Under the pieces are notes generated by a model. The model was given only the letters and a program-made list of their open reading frames with translations. It was not told the DNA's origin and searched no databases. This document shows positions 16,530 through 25,380 of a stretch of DNA of 64,000 nt, piece by piece (the stretch's first letter is position 1; every line of letters begins with the position of its first letter). Origin of the DNA: Microtetraspora sp. NBRC 13810. GTDB taxonomy: Bacteria > Actinomycetota > Actinomycetes > Streptosporangiales > Streptosporangiaceae. A program made the position numbers and the translations under genes. The stretch lies in the NCBI RefSeq assembly GCF_030268685.1, contig NZ_BSRQ01000020.1, positions 1 through 64,000 of the forward strand. The letters are read 5' to 3'.

Positions 16530-17207
16530 GGGACGAGTTGAAGGCCACGGCCGGGAAGCTGACCAGCGGCACCAAGCGGTACGGCATCGGGTTCGCGGTC
16601 CCGGCGACCGAGGAGGGCAGCTTCCAGTTCGAGTCGTTCTTCTTCAGCGCCGGCGCCGATCTGAAGACGCTCGACTCGCCCCAGGCGGTGTCGGCGCTGC
16701 AACTGCTCACCGACCTGGTCGCCTCGGGGGCGGCGCCGAAGGACGTGCTGTCGTGGACCCAGGCCAACGTGGAGGAGCAGTTCGCCAACGGCACGGTGGC
16801 CATGATGGTCAACGGGCCGTGGCAGCTCCCGCAGCTCGCCAAGGCGGGCACCGACTTCGGCATCGTGCGGATGCCGGTCCCCGCGGCCGGCGGCACCCCG
16901 TCCAGCCCGCTCGGCGGCGAGGTGTGGGCGGCCGGGAACAACGGAGAGAAGGCCACCAAGGCAGCGGCGGTCATCAAGTGCCTCAGCTCCACCGCCAACA
17001 GCCTGACCTGGTCCAAACTGACCAACTACGTGCCCTCCAACAAGTCGGCCGCGGCCGAGCTCGCCGGGTCCGATCCGCGGATGAGGACGTTCGTGGACGG
17101 CATCGCCGGGGCCAAGGGGCGGACCGCCGAGCTCGGGGCCGAGTACCCGAAGTACTCGCAGGCGCTGTGGACCGCCGTTCAGTCGGCGCTGTCCGGGCAG
17201 AGCAAGG
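16530..17207 (+). pseudogene. sugar ABC transporter substrate-binding protein, internal fragment
   Basis: About 225 residues of an SBP_bac_1 family protein without start or stop: TWDELKATAGKLTSGTKRYG, then NGTVAMMVNGPWQLPQLAKAG (typical of maltose/oligosaccharide-binding proteins), ending SQALWTAVQSALSGQSKA. The signal peptide with its lipobox and the last few residues are missing. There is no internal frameshift. It is joined directly to a GH31 fragment on the same strand in a different frame. Confidence 0.75.
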
Positions 17208-17667
17208 CTGCTCGCGGTCGCCCGGGAGCACAAAAGGCGCGGACTGCCGCTGTCCGTGATCGTCGTGGACTACTTCCACTGGCCGCACCTGGGCGACTGG
17301 CGGTTCGACCCGGCCGACTGGCCCGACCCGGCGGCCATGGTGCGGGAGCTGGCGGAGATGGGCGTCAAGCTCATGGTGTCGGTCTGGCCGTCGGTCAACC
17401 CGGTGGGGGAGAACCACGCCGAGATGCGGGACCAGGGCCTGCTCATCACCTCCGAGCAGGGCGTGCCCGTCCACCACCTGTTCCCCGACCGGGGTTTCGG
17501 CGGCCACGCCCTGGGGGTCAGCTTCTACGACGCCACCGATCGGCGCGCCCGCGACTACCTCTGGTCCAAGGTGAAGCGGAACTACTACGACCTGGGGGTG
17601 CGCGTGTGGTGGCTGGACGCGTGCGAGCCGGAGATCTTCCCCGAGCAGCCGGGCAACCTGCGCTTCG
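17208..17667 (+). pseudogene. GH31 alpha-glycosidase, internal fragment
   Basis: About 150 residues from the catalytic barrel of a glycoside hydrolase family 31 enzyme (alpha-glucosidase/alpha-xylosidase): LPLSVIVVDYFHWPHLGDW, LMVSVWPSVNPVGENHAEM and RVWWLDACEPE, where the Asp of WWLDA is the usual nucleophile. The N-terminal and C-terminal domains are absent. A binding-protein/permease/permease/GH31 operon is a common arrangement, so a deletion removing the permeases could have fused these two fragments (inference). Confidence 0.7.
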
Positions 17668-17861
17668 CGGCCGCCGTCGGGGTGGCGGGAGTGCAGCGTT
17701 TCGTGGCTCGGCCCGCCGCGCAGCTCACCGGCGTCGTCATAGCCCAGGACGGCGACCGCGGCCGGGTTCGTGTACAGGATGTACCCGTCCGGATCGACCA
17801 CCCAGATCGCCTGAGGGACGCTGTCCAGGATCCGCTCAAGGACCGTGCCGATCGGTGACAC
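17668..17861 (-). pseudogene. PAS-domain protein, N-terminal fragment
   Basis: A GTG start at 17861 opens a frame with a recognisable PAS domain start: VLERILDSVPQAIWVVDPDG followed by YILYTNPAAVAVLGYDD. After about 64 residues it meets the GH31 fragment on the other strand. The signalling output domain (kinase, cyclase or phosphatase) is lost. Confidence 0.65.
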
Positions 17862-18122
17862 CGCGCAAGCCCCTCGTCAGGTTACCGACACCTCCACGGT
17901 ATACGCGCAGCGTGGCGAGCCGTGCACGGACCCGTCGGTGCGCGCGCGGGCCGTATGGCAGGCCCCACACCGGTGGTGGGGACGGCCTCGCCGCAGGTTT
18001 GGAGACCGCTCTACAGCGTTCATGGCCCGATCGCCGGAGGGTGGAGACACCGAACGACACGCACCCCGCGGCCCGGGACGCGGCAGGACGCCTCCTGGGC
18101 CGCCGGACGACGGGAGGACACC

Positions 18123-19157
18123 ATGTCTCACCATCTCGACTCGCCCATCGCCCGCCAGGACCCGCGCCTGGACATCAGCGACCTGTACGTCTTCCGCGGG
18201 GAGCGGGGCACGGTCTTCGCGACGAACCACAGCCATTCGTTCGCCGGTGAGGACATCCCCCGGGGCATGCACCCCGACGGGACGTACGAGATCAAGATCG
18301 ACGGGAACGGGGACGCCGTCGAGGATCTGACCTACCGTTTCACCTTCGGCGAGCGTGCCGGGGACGGGACGCAGCCCTACGTGCTGCGCCGCCTGGCCGG
18401 GCCGGAGCCGCGGGACGCCCTCGCCGCCGGGACCGTGATCGCCGAGGGGCGCACCGGCGAGACCCTCGGCCTCGGGGGAGGGGGCCGGGTGTGGGCGGGT
18501 AAGGCCGGAGATCCGTTCTGGATCGAGCCCGTCGTCCTGGGCGCGGTCGGCGTGGCCTTCGAGAGGGGCACCGCGATCGACCTGTCGGCCTGGAACCCGG
18601 CCGAGGCGAAGAACCTGTTCGCCGGGCACACCGTCCATTCCATCGTCCTGGAGGTGCCCGACGAGGACCTGCTGCCCGTCGCCGGTGAGGACCGGACGAT
18701 CGGCGTGTGGGCCCTGACCACCCTGGCCACCGACGCCGGCGGCCGGCGGCCGATCAACCGGGCCGGCCTGCCGATGATCCACCCGCTGTTCACCCAGCTC
18801 AACGAGAGCCTCGGCGACCAGCTCAACGTCAACGCGCCCGCCGACGACATGGAGATCCACGGCAAGGCCGTCGCCGACATGGTGGCAGGCGTCGTACGGG
18901 CCGGCGGCACGGCGGAGGACCCCGAGTCCTACGCGAGGACCGTGGTCAGGAGGATCTTCCCGAACACGCTGCCTTACACCGTGGGGACGCCGGCGGTCTT
19001 CGGCTTCGCGGGGTGGAACGGCCGCGCGCTGTCCGACAACGCGCCGGAGGTCATGTTCTCCCTCGCCGCCAACACGCCCGTCGCGATCGGCATCACGAAG
19101 GATTCGGTCACGGCGAAGCCGTCGCGGACCTTCCCCTACGTGCCCGGCGCGTCCTGA
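18123..19157 (+). CDS. DUF4331 family protein
   Basis: A 344-residue protein with the DUF4331 signature at its start (SHHLDSPIARQDPRLDISDLY), the QLNESLGDQLNVN middle block, and RRIFPNTLPYTVGTPAVFGF plus FPYVPGAS at the end. The family has no assigned reaction; members are widespread in actinobacteria, and the form here has no signal peptide. GGGAGGACACC precedes the ATG. It is monocistronic, converging on the NUDIX gene across a hairpin. Function not assigned. Confidence 0.85.
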   Translation: MSHHLDSPIARQDPRLDISDLYVFRGERGTVFATNHSHSFAGEDIPRGMHPDGTYEIKIDGNGDAVEDLTYRFTFGERAGDGTQPYVLRRLAGPEPRDALAAGTVIAEGRTGETLGLGGGGRVWAGKAGDPFWIEPVVLGAVGVAFERGTAIDLSAWNPAEAKNLFAGHTVHSIVLEVPDEDLLPVAGEDRTIGVWALTTLATDAGGRRPINRAGLPMIHPLFTQLNESLGDQLNVNAPADDMEIHGKAVADMVAGVVRAGGTAEDPESYARTVVRRIFPNTLPYTVGTPAVFGFAGWNGRALSDNAPEVMFSLAANTPVAIGITKDSVTAKPSRTFPYVPGAS

Positions 19158-19170
19158 GCCCCGGGGGAAC

Positions 19171-19210
19171 GAGCCGCCGGACCGGGCCTCACGCGCGTGG
19201 GCGGCGGCTC
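19171..19210. terminator. convergent hairpin terminator
   Basis: GAGCCGCCG (19171-19179) pairs with CGGCGGCTC (19202-19210) around a 22-nt loop, between the DUF4331 gene and the convergent NUDIX gene; its right edge touches the NUDIX stop codon. Confidence 0.5.
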
Positions 19211-19721
19211 ACCCGGCCGAAGGCTGCGGGGTGGCCGCGGGGGGTTCGAACCACGCTCCGGGGACGTCCGGATCGATCACGGACAGGGCGTGCCGCACCC
19301 AGGGGGCCACCCGCATCGCGGTCCGCTCGGCGGGGGAGGCGAAACGGAAGCGGGCCACCTCCTCCCCGTCGGCCACCGGTTCACCGCTGACGACCCGGCA
19401 GGCGAAGATCGTGGTCACGTACTGGACGCGGTCGCCGTTGCCGTACTCGACCGTCAGGTCCGGTCCTCCGAACACGCCCAGCACGGCGGTGGGCTCGACC
19501 TCGACGCCGAGTTCCTCGCGCATCTCCCGGACGACGGCGTCGGCCGGCCGTTCGTCGGGATCGACCGCCCCTCCGGGCAGCGCCCACCAGCCGGTGCTGA
19601 TGTCCTCGACCAGCAGGACGCGTCCCTCCTGATCGGTGACGATTCCGGTCACCCCGGGCATCAGCACGAGATCGCGGCCCACGTGGTCCCGCAACCAGCG
19701 CAGGTAGGCGGAGATCGGCAT
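19209..19721 (-). CDS. NUDIX hydrolase
   Basis: A 170-residue pyrophosphohydrolase. The NUDIX box is complete: G51-x5-E57-x7-R65-E66-x2-E69-E70-x-G72. The N-terminal LRDHVGRDLVLMPGVTGIV and the later YVTTIFACRVVSGEP place it with the ADP-ribose/nucleotide-sugar-like NUDIX proteins common in actinomycetes. Its substrate cannot be fixed from sequence. It is monocistronic. Confidence 0.9.
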   Translation of the reverse strand: MPISAYLRWLRDHVGRDLVLMPGVTGIVTDQEGRVLLVEDISTGWWALPGGAVDPDERPADAVVREMREELGVEVEPTAVLGVFGGPDLTVEYGNGDRVQYVTTIFACRVVSGEPVADGEEVARFRFASPAERTAMRVAPWVRHALSVIDPDVPGAWFEPPAATPQPSAG

Positions 19722-19925
19722 ACGTCTTCCCCCTCGGCGCCGCCCGCGGCATGGAGCGCCCGGCGAGCGGAAGATCCGGCTCCGCGACGGCCGCGGAGTG
19801 AGCGTCAGGGCAAGGCTACGGTCAACGGCTCCGGTGACGCGGACGTTGCCGGTCCCGGGTGTTATGGATCTACATTGTAAAGGCGCTGGGCTGAAGAGCG
19901 CGGAGACCGAGCTGAGTCCCTCGTC

Positions 19926-20468
19926 CTACTGCTGCCGGGACGGTCGTACGGCCGGGAAGAAGATCGCGCTCATCAGGTGAGGGCTGCGATCCGGGGTGGG
20001 CTTGTTGCGGGCTCTCGCGGCGAAGACCTGGCGGAGCGCGTCGATCATCTCGGCCAGTTCGCCGGGGCTGAGCCAGACGACGCCCTGCCGGTAGCCGACG
20101 GAGTCGGCGGTGGGGTCGGCTCCGTCTCGTTCGAGGTAGGTGTTGAACTCGGCGAGCAGGGCGGCCATGGCGGCGGCGAAGCCGCGCTGGTGGTCGTCGA
20201 GGGTCATCGACGCGGCCGAGTCCGCGTCGATGACCGTGCGGTCCTGGCGGAGCCGGTAGTGGCGCTCGGTGGCGCCGTGCACCCGCTGCTCGGCCACGAC
20301 CTCCAGGATCCCCGCGTCGGCCAGCAGTCCGACGTGCCGGTAGGCGGTGGTCTTGGGCACGTCGGGCATGGTCGCGCACAGGTCGGACGTGGTGCGGGTG
20401 TGCCCGCCGGACATCGCGTTCACGATGCGCAGCCGTACCGGGTGCAGGAGCAGGTCGAGGGTGTTCAC
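19926..20468 (-). CDS. ArsR-type winged-helix regulator
   Basis: A 180-residue regulator. The N-terminal winged helix (LDLLLHPVRLRIVNAMSGG ... TTAYRHVGLLADAGILEVVAEQ) is followed by a helical domain ending in an Arg/Pro-rich tail. GTG 20468 is the only plausible start, since upstream codons overlap the promoter. A perfect TTCCCAA-AC-TTGGGAA dyad at 20496-20511 lies between it and the divergent erythromycin esterase gene, making autoregulation and control of the esterase likely (inference). Confidence 0.85.
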   Translation of the reverse strand: MNTLDLLLHPVRLRIVNAMSGGHTRTTSDLCATMPDVPKTTAYRHVGLLADAGILEVVAEQRVHGATERHYRLRQDRTVIDADSAASMTLDDHQRGFAAAMAALLAEFNTYLERDGADPTADSVGYRQGVVWLSPGELAEMIDALRQVFAARARNKPTPDRSPHLMSAIFFPAVRPSRQQ

Positions 20469-20495
20469 CCGGCCATGGTTCCATATCTGGTACTG

Positions 20496-20511
20496 TTCCC
20501 AAACTTGGGAA
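20496..20511. promoter_or_regulatory. perfect dyad, probable ArsR operator
   Basis: TTCCCAA (20496-20502), a 2-bp centre, and TTGGGAA (20505-20511) form a perfect 7-bp inverted repeat in the 60-bp spacer between the divergent regulator and esterase genes. Its position and shape fit a dimeric winged-helix repressor. Confidence 0.75.
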
Positions 20512-20528
20512 AGCAGAGGAGATCGGAC

Positions 20529-21845
20529 ATGGGGACGAACGCGCCGGCTGACCGGCTGACCGGGGCGGCGGTGTTCCCGCTGCGCACGCTGGATCCGGCC
20601 GGGCCGCTGGACGACCTCGGCTGGCTGGACGAGGCGATCGGCGATGCGCGGGTGGTGGCGATCGGGGAGAGCGCGCACTACAACCGCGAGTTCTTCCAGC
20701 TTCGCCACCGCCTGTTGCGCTACCTGGTGGAGCGGCACGGGTTCGGCGCCTACGCGATGGAGACCGGTTTCGTCGAAGGGCGGGCGGTCCGCGACTGGGT
20801 CGAAGGCGGGGAAGGCCGACTCGGGGACGTCATGGCGAACGGCATGACGTCCCTGATGGGGCTGTGGACGCAGATGCGCGACCATCTGGAGTGGATGCGG
20901 GAGCACAACAGGACCGCCGCGCACCCGGTCGGCTTCTACGGGGTCGATCTGCCCGGTTCGGTCGTGTCCCTGCTGCCCGGTCTGGACGCCGTGCTCGGCT
21001 ACCTCGCGGAGGCGGATCCTGATTTCCGGGCCGATCCGGGGCTGCGGGAGACGGCCCGCGTCTTCGCGGCGCCGTCCGCGTTCTCCGCGCCCGCGGCGGT
21101 CGCCGCCTACGGGGACCTCCCGCCCGGGGCCGGGGACGCGCTCACCGCGGGCCTCGCCGGTCTCGCCGAGCGTATGGCCGGCCGGCGCCCGGAGTATCTG
21201 CGGCGGACCACCGCCGAAGCCTACGAGCATGCGCTGCGCGCGCTGCGCGTCACGGTCGCCCTCGACGGCGTGGTGCGCGCGCTGTCCGGCGGCGACCGGC
21301 AGTCGGCGATGTCCGGCCGCGAGGCCGCGATCGCGGACACGGTCGAATGGATCCTGCGCAGGGAGGAGCGGATCGTCCTCGCCGCCCACAACGGCCACAT
21401 TCAGCGCTGGCCGGGCGTCTTGCCCGGCATGCCTCCGGTGACGCCCATGGGCATGCGTCTGGCCGACCGACTGGGGGAGGGCTATCTCGTCATCGGTACG
21501 ACCTCGGGGACCGGCCAGATCCTCAACACGGGTGCCGACTTCTACACCGGCACCTTCTTCACGGCGATGGAGGCGCCCCGGCCCGGCAGCCTCGACGCGC
21601 TCATGGCCGCGAGTCACGACGGCCCCTTCGCGACCGACCTGCGGCGGCTGGCACCGGCCGACGCCGCCGCCGTCCGGGCGGCGTCGCGGATGCGCGCGGG
21701 CATCGGCGACTTCTACTCCGACGTGAGCCCGCAGGACGCCTTCGACGTCATCGTCCACCTCCCGCACGTCACCGCTGCGGACCCCGACGAGGCCGCCCTC
21801 GCCCACGCGCCCGGCGAGGTGCGGGAGGCGTTCGCACCGACGTGA
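20529..21845 (+). CDS. erythromycin esterase family protein
   Basis: A 438-residue member of the EreA/EreB-like superfamily, whose characterised members hydrolyse the macrolide lactone. The catalytic region is present: GESAHYNREFF with E47 and H50, the SGREAAIADTVEWIL helix, and the AAHNGHIQR loop around residue 287. GAGGAG precedes the ATG. Many actinomycete homologues are not proven resistance enzymes, so macrolide hydrolysis is a hypothesis. It is divergent from an ArsR-type regulator with a shared dyad operator, implying inducible expression. Confidence 0.85.
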   Translation: MGTNAPADRLTGAAVFPLRTLDPAGPLDDLGWLDEAIGDARVVAIGESAHYNREFFQLRHRLLRYLVERHGFGAYAMETGFVEGRAVRDWVEGGEGRLGDVMANGMTSLMGLWTQMRDHLEWMREHNRTAAHPVGFYGVDLPGSVVSLLPGLDAVLGYLAEADPDFRADPGLRETARVFAAPSAFSAPAAVAAYGDLPPGAGDALTAGLAGLAERMAGRRPEYLRRTTAEAYEHALRALRVTVALDGVVRALSGGDRQSAMSGREAAIADTVEWILRREERIVLAAHNGHIQRWPGVLPGMPPVTPMGMRLADRLGEGYLVIGTTSGTGQILNTGADFYTGTFFTAMEAPRPGSLDALMAASHDGPFATDLRRLAPADAAAVRAASRMRAGIGDFYSDVSPQDAFDVIVHLPHVTAADPDEAALAHAPGEVREAFAPT

Positions 21846-21870
21846 TGGGTGGCAGGCCGCGCCTCGGAGT

Positions 21871-22776
21871 TCACCGGACCGGCAGGACGTATTCCGCGAG
21901 GGTCTCGGCGGTGGTCGGCCGGATCGTCCCGGCGGCCGCGAGGAGGGCGGCCTGCCCGACTCCGTGGCTTTCGACCTGGACCAGCGCGCCGCCGCTGTGG
22001 GTGAACACCGCGATCCGCCCCCGCGGACCGTGGCGGACCCATCGGTTCGGGGCCGCCTCGCGGCAGGGCCGGTCCGGCGCTCCCCATGACTCGGCCTGGT
22101 ACGGCGTCGCGCATGCCTCCGCGGCGGTTCCGGCCGAGCCGCGGCGTACGGTCACCTGGATGGCCTCGAAGCTCCCGGACTCCCGCTCCGCGCCGGTGCG
22201 CCGGTACTCCAGCAGGATCACCGGTTCCGTGTCGCCGACGACCGGTGTCTCGGCGTAGAAGAGCCTGTGCTCCGCGATGTCGGGTGCGACCAGCGGGACT
22301 TCGAGCAGTTCGAAGGCGCGGGCCAGGTGCCAGCGCCAGGCGGGTTCCGCCAGTGGGACGGTCAGCGCGCAGACGGCGGTGAGGACGCCGAGCGCGGCGA
22401 TCCTGGACCACCATCGCCTCGCGGCGGCCAGTGCCCAGGCGGCGGTGCTGAAGCCGGCCAGGGACGCCGTCAGGTGCACGCCGCCGAGCAGTGATCGGTC
22501 GAAGCCATAGGAAATGGTCTCCGGGGCGATCCGCCACAGGGCCTGGCCCAGGGCCAGGGTGGCGATTCCGCCGATGATGACGGTGAGGGACCGGCGGCGC
22601 AGCCGGACCAGCGGAGCCGTGATCGCGGCGATCAGGAAGACGGCCACCGTCAGGACGAGGGAGGAGGGACCGCGCACGCCCGAGTGCCCGTCCCACGGCG
22701 GGCTCGACGTCCACAGGACGGCCTGCGTGACCCCGACCGCCAGCCCGACCAGCGCGCCCTTGCCCATATCCCTCAT
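21871..22776 (-). CDS. membrane protein of unknown function
   Basis: About 301 residues. Four or five hydrophobic helices occupy the first 165 residues (LVGLAVGVTQAVLW, LVLTVAVFLIAAITAPLV, SLTVIIGGIATLALGQAL, GFSTAAWALAAAR, ALGVLTAVCALTVPL). The rest is a soluble C-terminal domain with VILLEYRRTGAE and RIAVFTHSGGALVQVE strands, probably extracytoplasmic. ATGs at 22776 and 22767 are both possible. It is divergent from an ABC ATPase gene. I recognise no family. Confidence 0.7.
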   Translation of the reverse strand: MRDMGKGALVGLAVGVTQAVLWTSSPPWDGHSGVRGPSSLVLTVAVFLIAAITAPLVRLRRRSLTVIIGGIATLALGQALWRIAPETISYGFDRSLLGGVHLTASLAGFSTAAWALAAARRWWSRIAALGVLTAVCALTVPLAEPAWRWHLARAFELLEVPLVAPDIAEHRLFYAETPVVGDTEPVILLEYRRTGAERESGSFEAIQVTVRRGSAGTAAEACATPYQAESWGAPDRPCREAAPNRWVRHGPRGRIAVFTHSGGALVQVESHGVGQAALLAAAGTIRPTTAETLAEYVLPVR

Positions 22777-22857
22777 TCGGTCATGATCCCGAACCCATCC
22801 GGCATAGACCCTGATATCCGTCAACTTCGCGCACTGACGTCCATGAGGGGATGGCTC

Positions 22858-23544
22858 ATGGGACGGTACGGCAGGCGGTGGGCGTTGAGAGACTGCACCA
22901 TCGACATCCCGTCCGGGCACGTCGTCGGGCTGGTGGGCCCCAACGGGGCGGGCAAGACCACACTGCTGAAACTGGCCGGCGGCCAGCTCGCGCCGACGGC
23001 GGGCGCCATCACCGTGCTCGGCGGCCATCCCACCGACCACCCGGCCCAACTGGCCAGGATCGGATTCGTCGCCCAGAACACCCCCACCTACGCCGGGATG
23101 ACCGTCGCCGACCATCTGCGATTAGGGGCCCGGCTCAAGCCCGGCTGGGACGCGGCGCTCGCCCGGGAACGCATCGGACGGCTCGGCCTCGATCCCGCGC
23201 ACCGGGCGGGAAAGCTGTCGGGCGGCCAGCGCGCCCAGCTCGCCCTCACCCTGGGCCTGGCCAAGCGGCCCGAGCTGCTGATCCTGGACGAGCCGGTCGC
23301 CTCGCTCGACCCGCTCGCCCGCCGGGAGTTGCAGGGCCTGATGGAGGCCGTCGTCGAGCAGGAGCTCAGCGTGGTGCTCTCCTCCCACGTGGTCGCCGAC
23401 CTGGAACGGACCTGCGACTACCTGATCGTGCTCGTCGACTCGCGCGTCCAGGCGGCGGGAGAGGTCGAGAGGCTCCTGGCCACCCATCACCGGCTCAGCG
23501 GACCGCGCCGCGACCCCGGTCGCCTGCCCGCCGACCAGCCCACG
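22858..23544 (+). pseudogene. ABC transporter ATP-binding protein, 3' end missing
   Basis: An ABC ATPase of the drug-export/ABC-2 partner type. Walker A GPNGAGKTT is at residues 27-35, signature LSGGQ at 120-124, Walker B LLILDEP at 140-146, and the H-loop in SSHVVADL. The nucleotide-binding domain is whole, but the C-terminal tail after LLATHHRLSGPRRDPGRLPA gives way to unrelated sequence, and no permease gene follows. I prefer ATG 22858 for its GAGGGG; ATG 22843 is an alternative. It might still fold, but has lost its natural end and partner. Confidence 0.7.
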
Positions 23545-24150
23545 GCAAGGTCACCGCGTACCAGTGCGCCGTGGACGGCTCGTGCGAAACCATGCGGACC
23601 GATGACAGCGTCGCGCTGGTCGCGTCCGGCGGTCCGGCCGCATCCGCGAGCGCCCCGGTCCTGCCCGCGCCCACCGGGCCCCATCCGGTCGGCGCCACCG
23701 TCCTGCATCTGGCGGACACCTCCCGGCCCGACCCGTGGGTGCCCGAGGCGAAGGCCAGGGAGCTCATGGTCACCGTGTGGTACCCGGCGCGGGCGGGTGA
23801 GGGTGAGCGGGCCCCCTACATGTCCGCGAAGGAGTCGGAGCTCACCCTGAAGGGCAGGGGGGTGACCGGTGTGCCGCCCGACCTGCTGAGCAGGACGCGC
23901 ACCAACGCCTTCGCCGACGCGGAACCGGCCGGCGACGAGGGGAGCCTGCCGCTGGTGCTCCTCTCTCCGGGGTTCTCACCATGCCCCGCGGCACGCTCAC
24001 CGCCCTCGCCGAGGAACTGGCGGGCGCGGGGTACGTGGTGGCCGGCGTCGACCACCCGTATGAGAACCACGCGACGACCTTCCCCGGCGGGAGGGTCGCC
24101 GAACGCGTCGCGTGCGACAGCGACACGGATCCCGGCTTCGGCGCAAAAAT
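23545..24150 (+). pseudogene. PAF-acetylhydrolase-like alpha/beta hydrolase fragment
   Basis: A secreted hydrolase of the platelet-activating-factor acetylhydrolase type is recognisable: LPAPTGPHPVGATVLHLAD, then ELMVTVWYPARAGEGERAPY, PLVLLSPGF, and after a frame change near 23975 LTALAEELAGAGYVVAGVDH with the HPYENHATTFPGG loop. The nucleophile elbow and everything after it are missing from about 24150, where an unrelated sequence begins. It lacks a start, contains a shift and lacks the active site. Confidence 0.65.
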
Positions 24151-24271
24151 TCGACAAAACGGTCAAGTTGGGTCTTCTCAGTTGCCCGGGCGGCAGGTTA
24201 TCAAGAGCCGGAGGGCACACGCGCGCGCCATCCCGCTCCCGACGACCGCTCCGACGTGGATGAAGGATGAC

Positions 24272-25363
24272 ATGCGCCGGTTATGGACAGTGATCATGCG
24301 AACCCTCTGTGTCGTGGCCCTGGCCGCGACCGGGCTCGCCGCGGGCGCCACTGGTGCGACGGCGGCCGAGCTGCCCCGCTGGGGGTTCGCCGTCGTCAGG
24401 ACCGGACCGGTCGTGGACACCCTGCGCCAGGCGGGCTCGTGGCCGGAGGGGGCCGGCGTCGAGGCCACCGCGGGCGGTCCCGGCCAGGTGTTCGTGAAGT
24501 TCCCGCAGATCGGCGCCGCCACCGGGGGAGTGGCCCACGTCACGGCGATCTCGCGGTCCGCCGACTGGTGCCAGGTCCAGGACTGGTGGCAGTCCGGGGC
24601 GGACGAGATCGTGGCGGTGCAGTGCCACCGGCACGGCGTGGGCCCGGTCGCCTCGTGGTTCTCCCTCACCTTCGGGCACAGCGCCGTGTACCTGCCCGCG
24701 CCCCAGGCGTTCGGTTACGTGCACTGGGACGGCTCCGCCGTGGCCGCGCAGTTCAACTCCTCGGCGCCCACCGCGGTGAACACCGCCGCGCCGCTGACGT
24801 CGCCGGGACTGTGGCGGGTCACCCTGCCGGGGCTCGGCTCGGCGGGCCACGCCGGGAACATCCAGGTCACCGCCGTCGAACCGGACGTGCCTGCGCGCTG
24901 CAAGCTGGGCGGCTGGACCGCGACGACGGCCGCGCAGAGCATCGTGGTGCGCTGCTACGACGCCGCCGGCGCGCCGCTGAACACCGGGTGGAGCCTGACC
25001 TACCAGCGCGAGCGGCCCCTCGTGTGGGCCCCCCAGACCTACCGCTTCGCCTACACCTTCGACAACGACCCCACCGCTGTGGGCACCTACGTGCCGACGC
25101 CGTACCAGGTCAGTCACAACTCGCGGTCCGCGGGCGTGCAGCTGAACAGGTACGGCGTCGCCAGGAAGCAGGTGATCTTCGGCGGGCTCGACGGTTACCG
25201 GGACAACGTCCAGGTCACCGCCTTCGGCTACGGCCCGGAGTTCTGCAACCTGTCCGCCCCCTGGGAGCTGTCCTCGGCGTACGTGAGCATCCGGTACGTC
25301 ACCTGCTACAACGGCGCCACCCAGATCGACCACCCGGCGATGGTCGCGTACGTGGCGCGCTGA
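24272..25363 (+). CDS. secreted protein of unknown function
   Basis: A 363-residue exported protein. The signal peptide spans about residues 1-32 (hydrophobic LCVVALAATGLAAGATGATA, cleavage near AA-EL). The mature chain repeats a beta-rich unit several times: WGFAVV..., FGYVHWDGS, RFAYTFDNDPTAVGTY, with WC or C residues in each unit (DWCQVQDWW, CHRHG, RCKLGGW, CYDAAG, FCNLS, TCYNG), suggesting disulfide-stabilised repeats. AAGGA precedes the ATG at 24272. I know actinomycete proteins of similar architecture only as hypothetical. Confidence 0.75.
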   Translation: MRRLWTVIMRTLCVVALAATGLAAGATGATAAELPRWGFAVVRTGPVVDTLRQAGSWPEGAGVEATAGGPGQVFVKFPQIGAATGGVAHVTAISRSADWCQVQDWWQSGADEIVAVQCHRHGVGPVASWFSLTFGHSAVYLPAPQAFGYVHWDGSAVAAQFNSSAPTAVNTAAPLTSPGLWRVTLPGLGSAGHAGNIQVTAVEPDVPARCKLGGWTATTAAQSIVVRCYDAAGAPLNTGWSLTYQRERPLVWAPQTYRFAYTFDNDPTAVGTYVPTPYQVSHNSRSAGVQLNRYGVARKQVIFGGLDGYRDNVQVTAFGYGPEFCNLSAPWELSSAYVSIRYVTCYNGATQIDHPAMVAYVAR

Positions 25364-25380
25364 GCCGGGCCCACCGGGGG

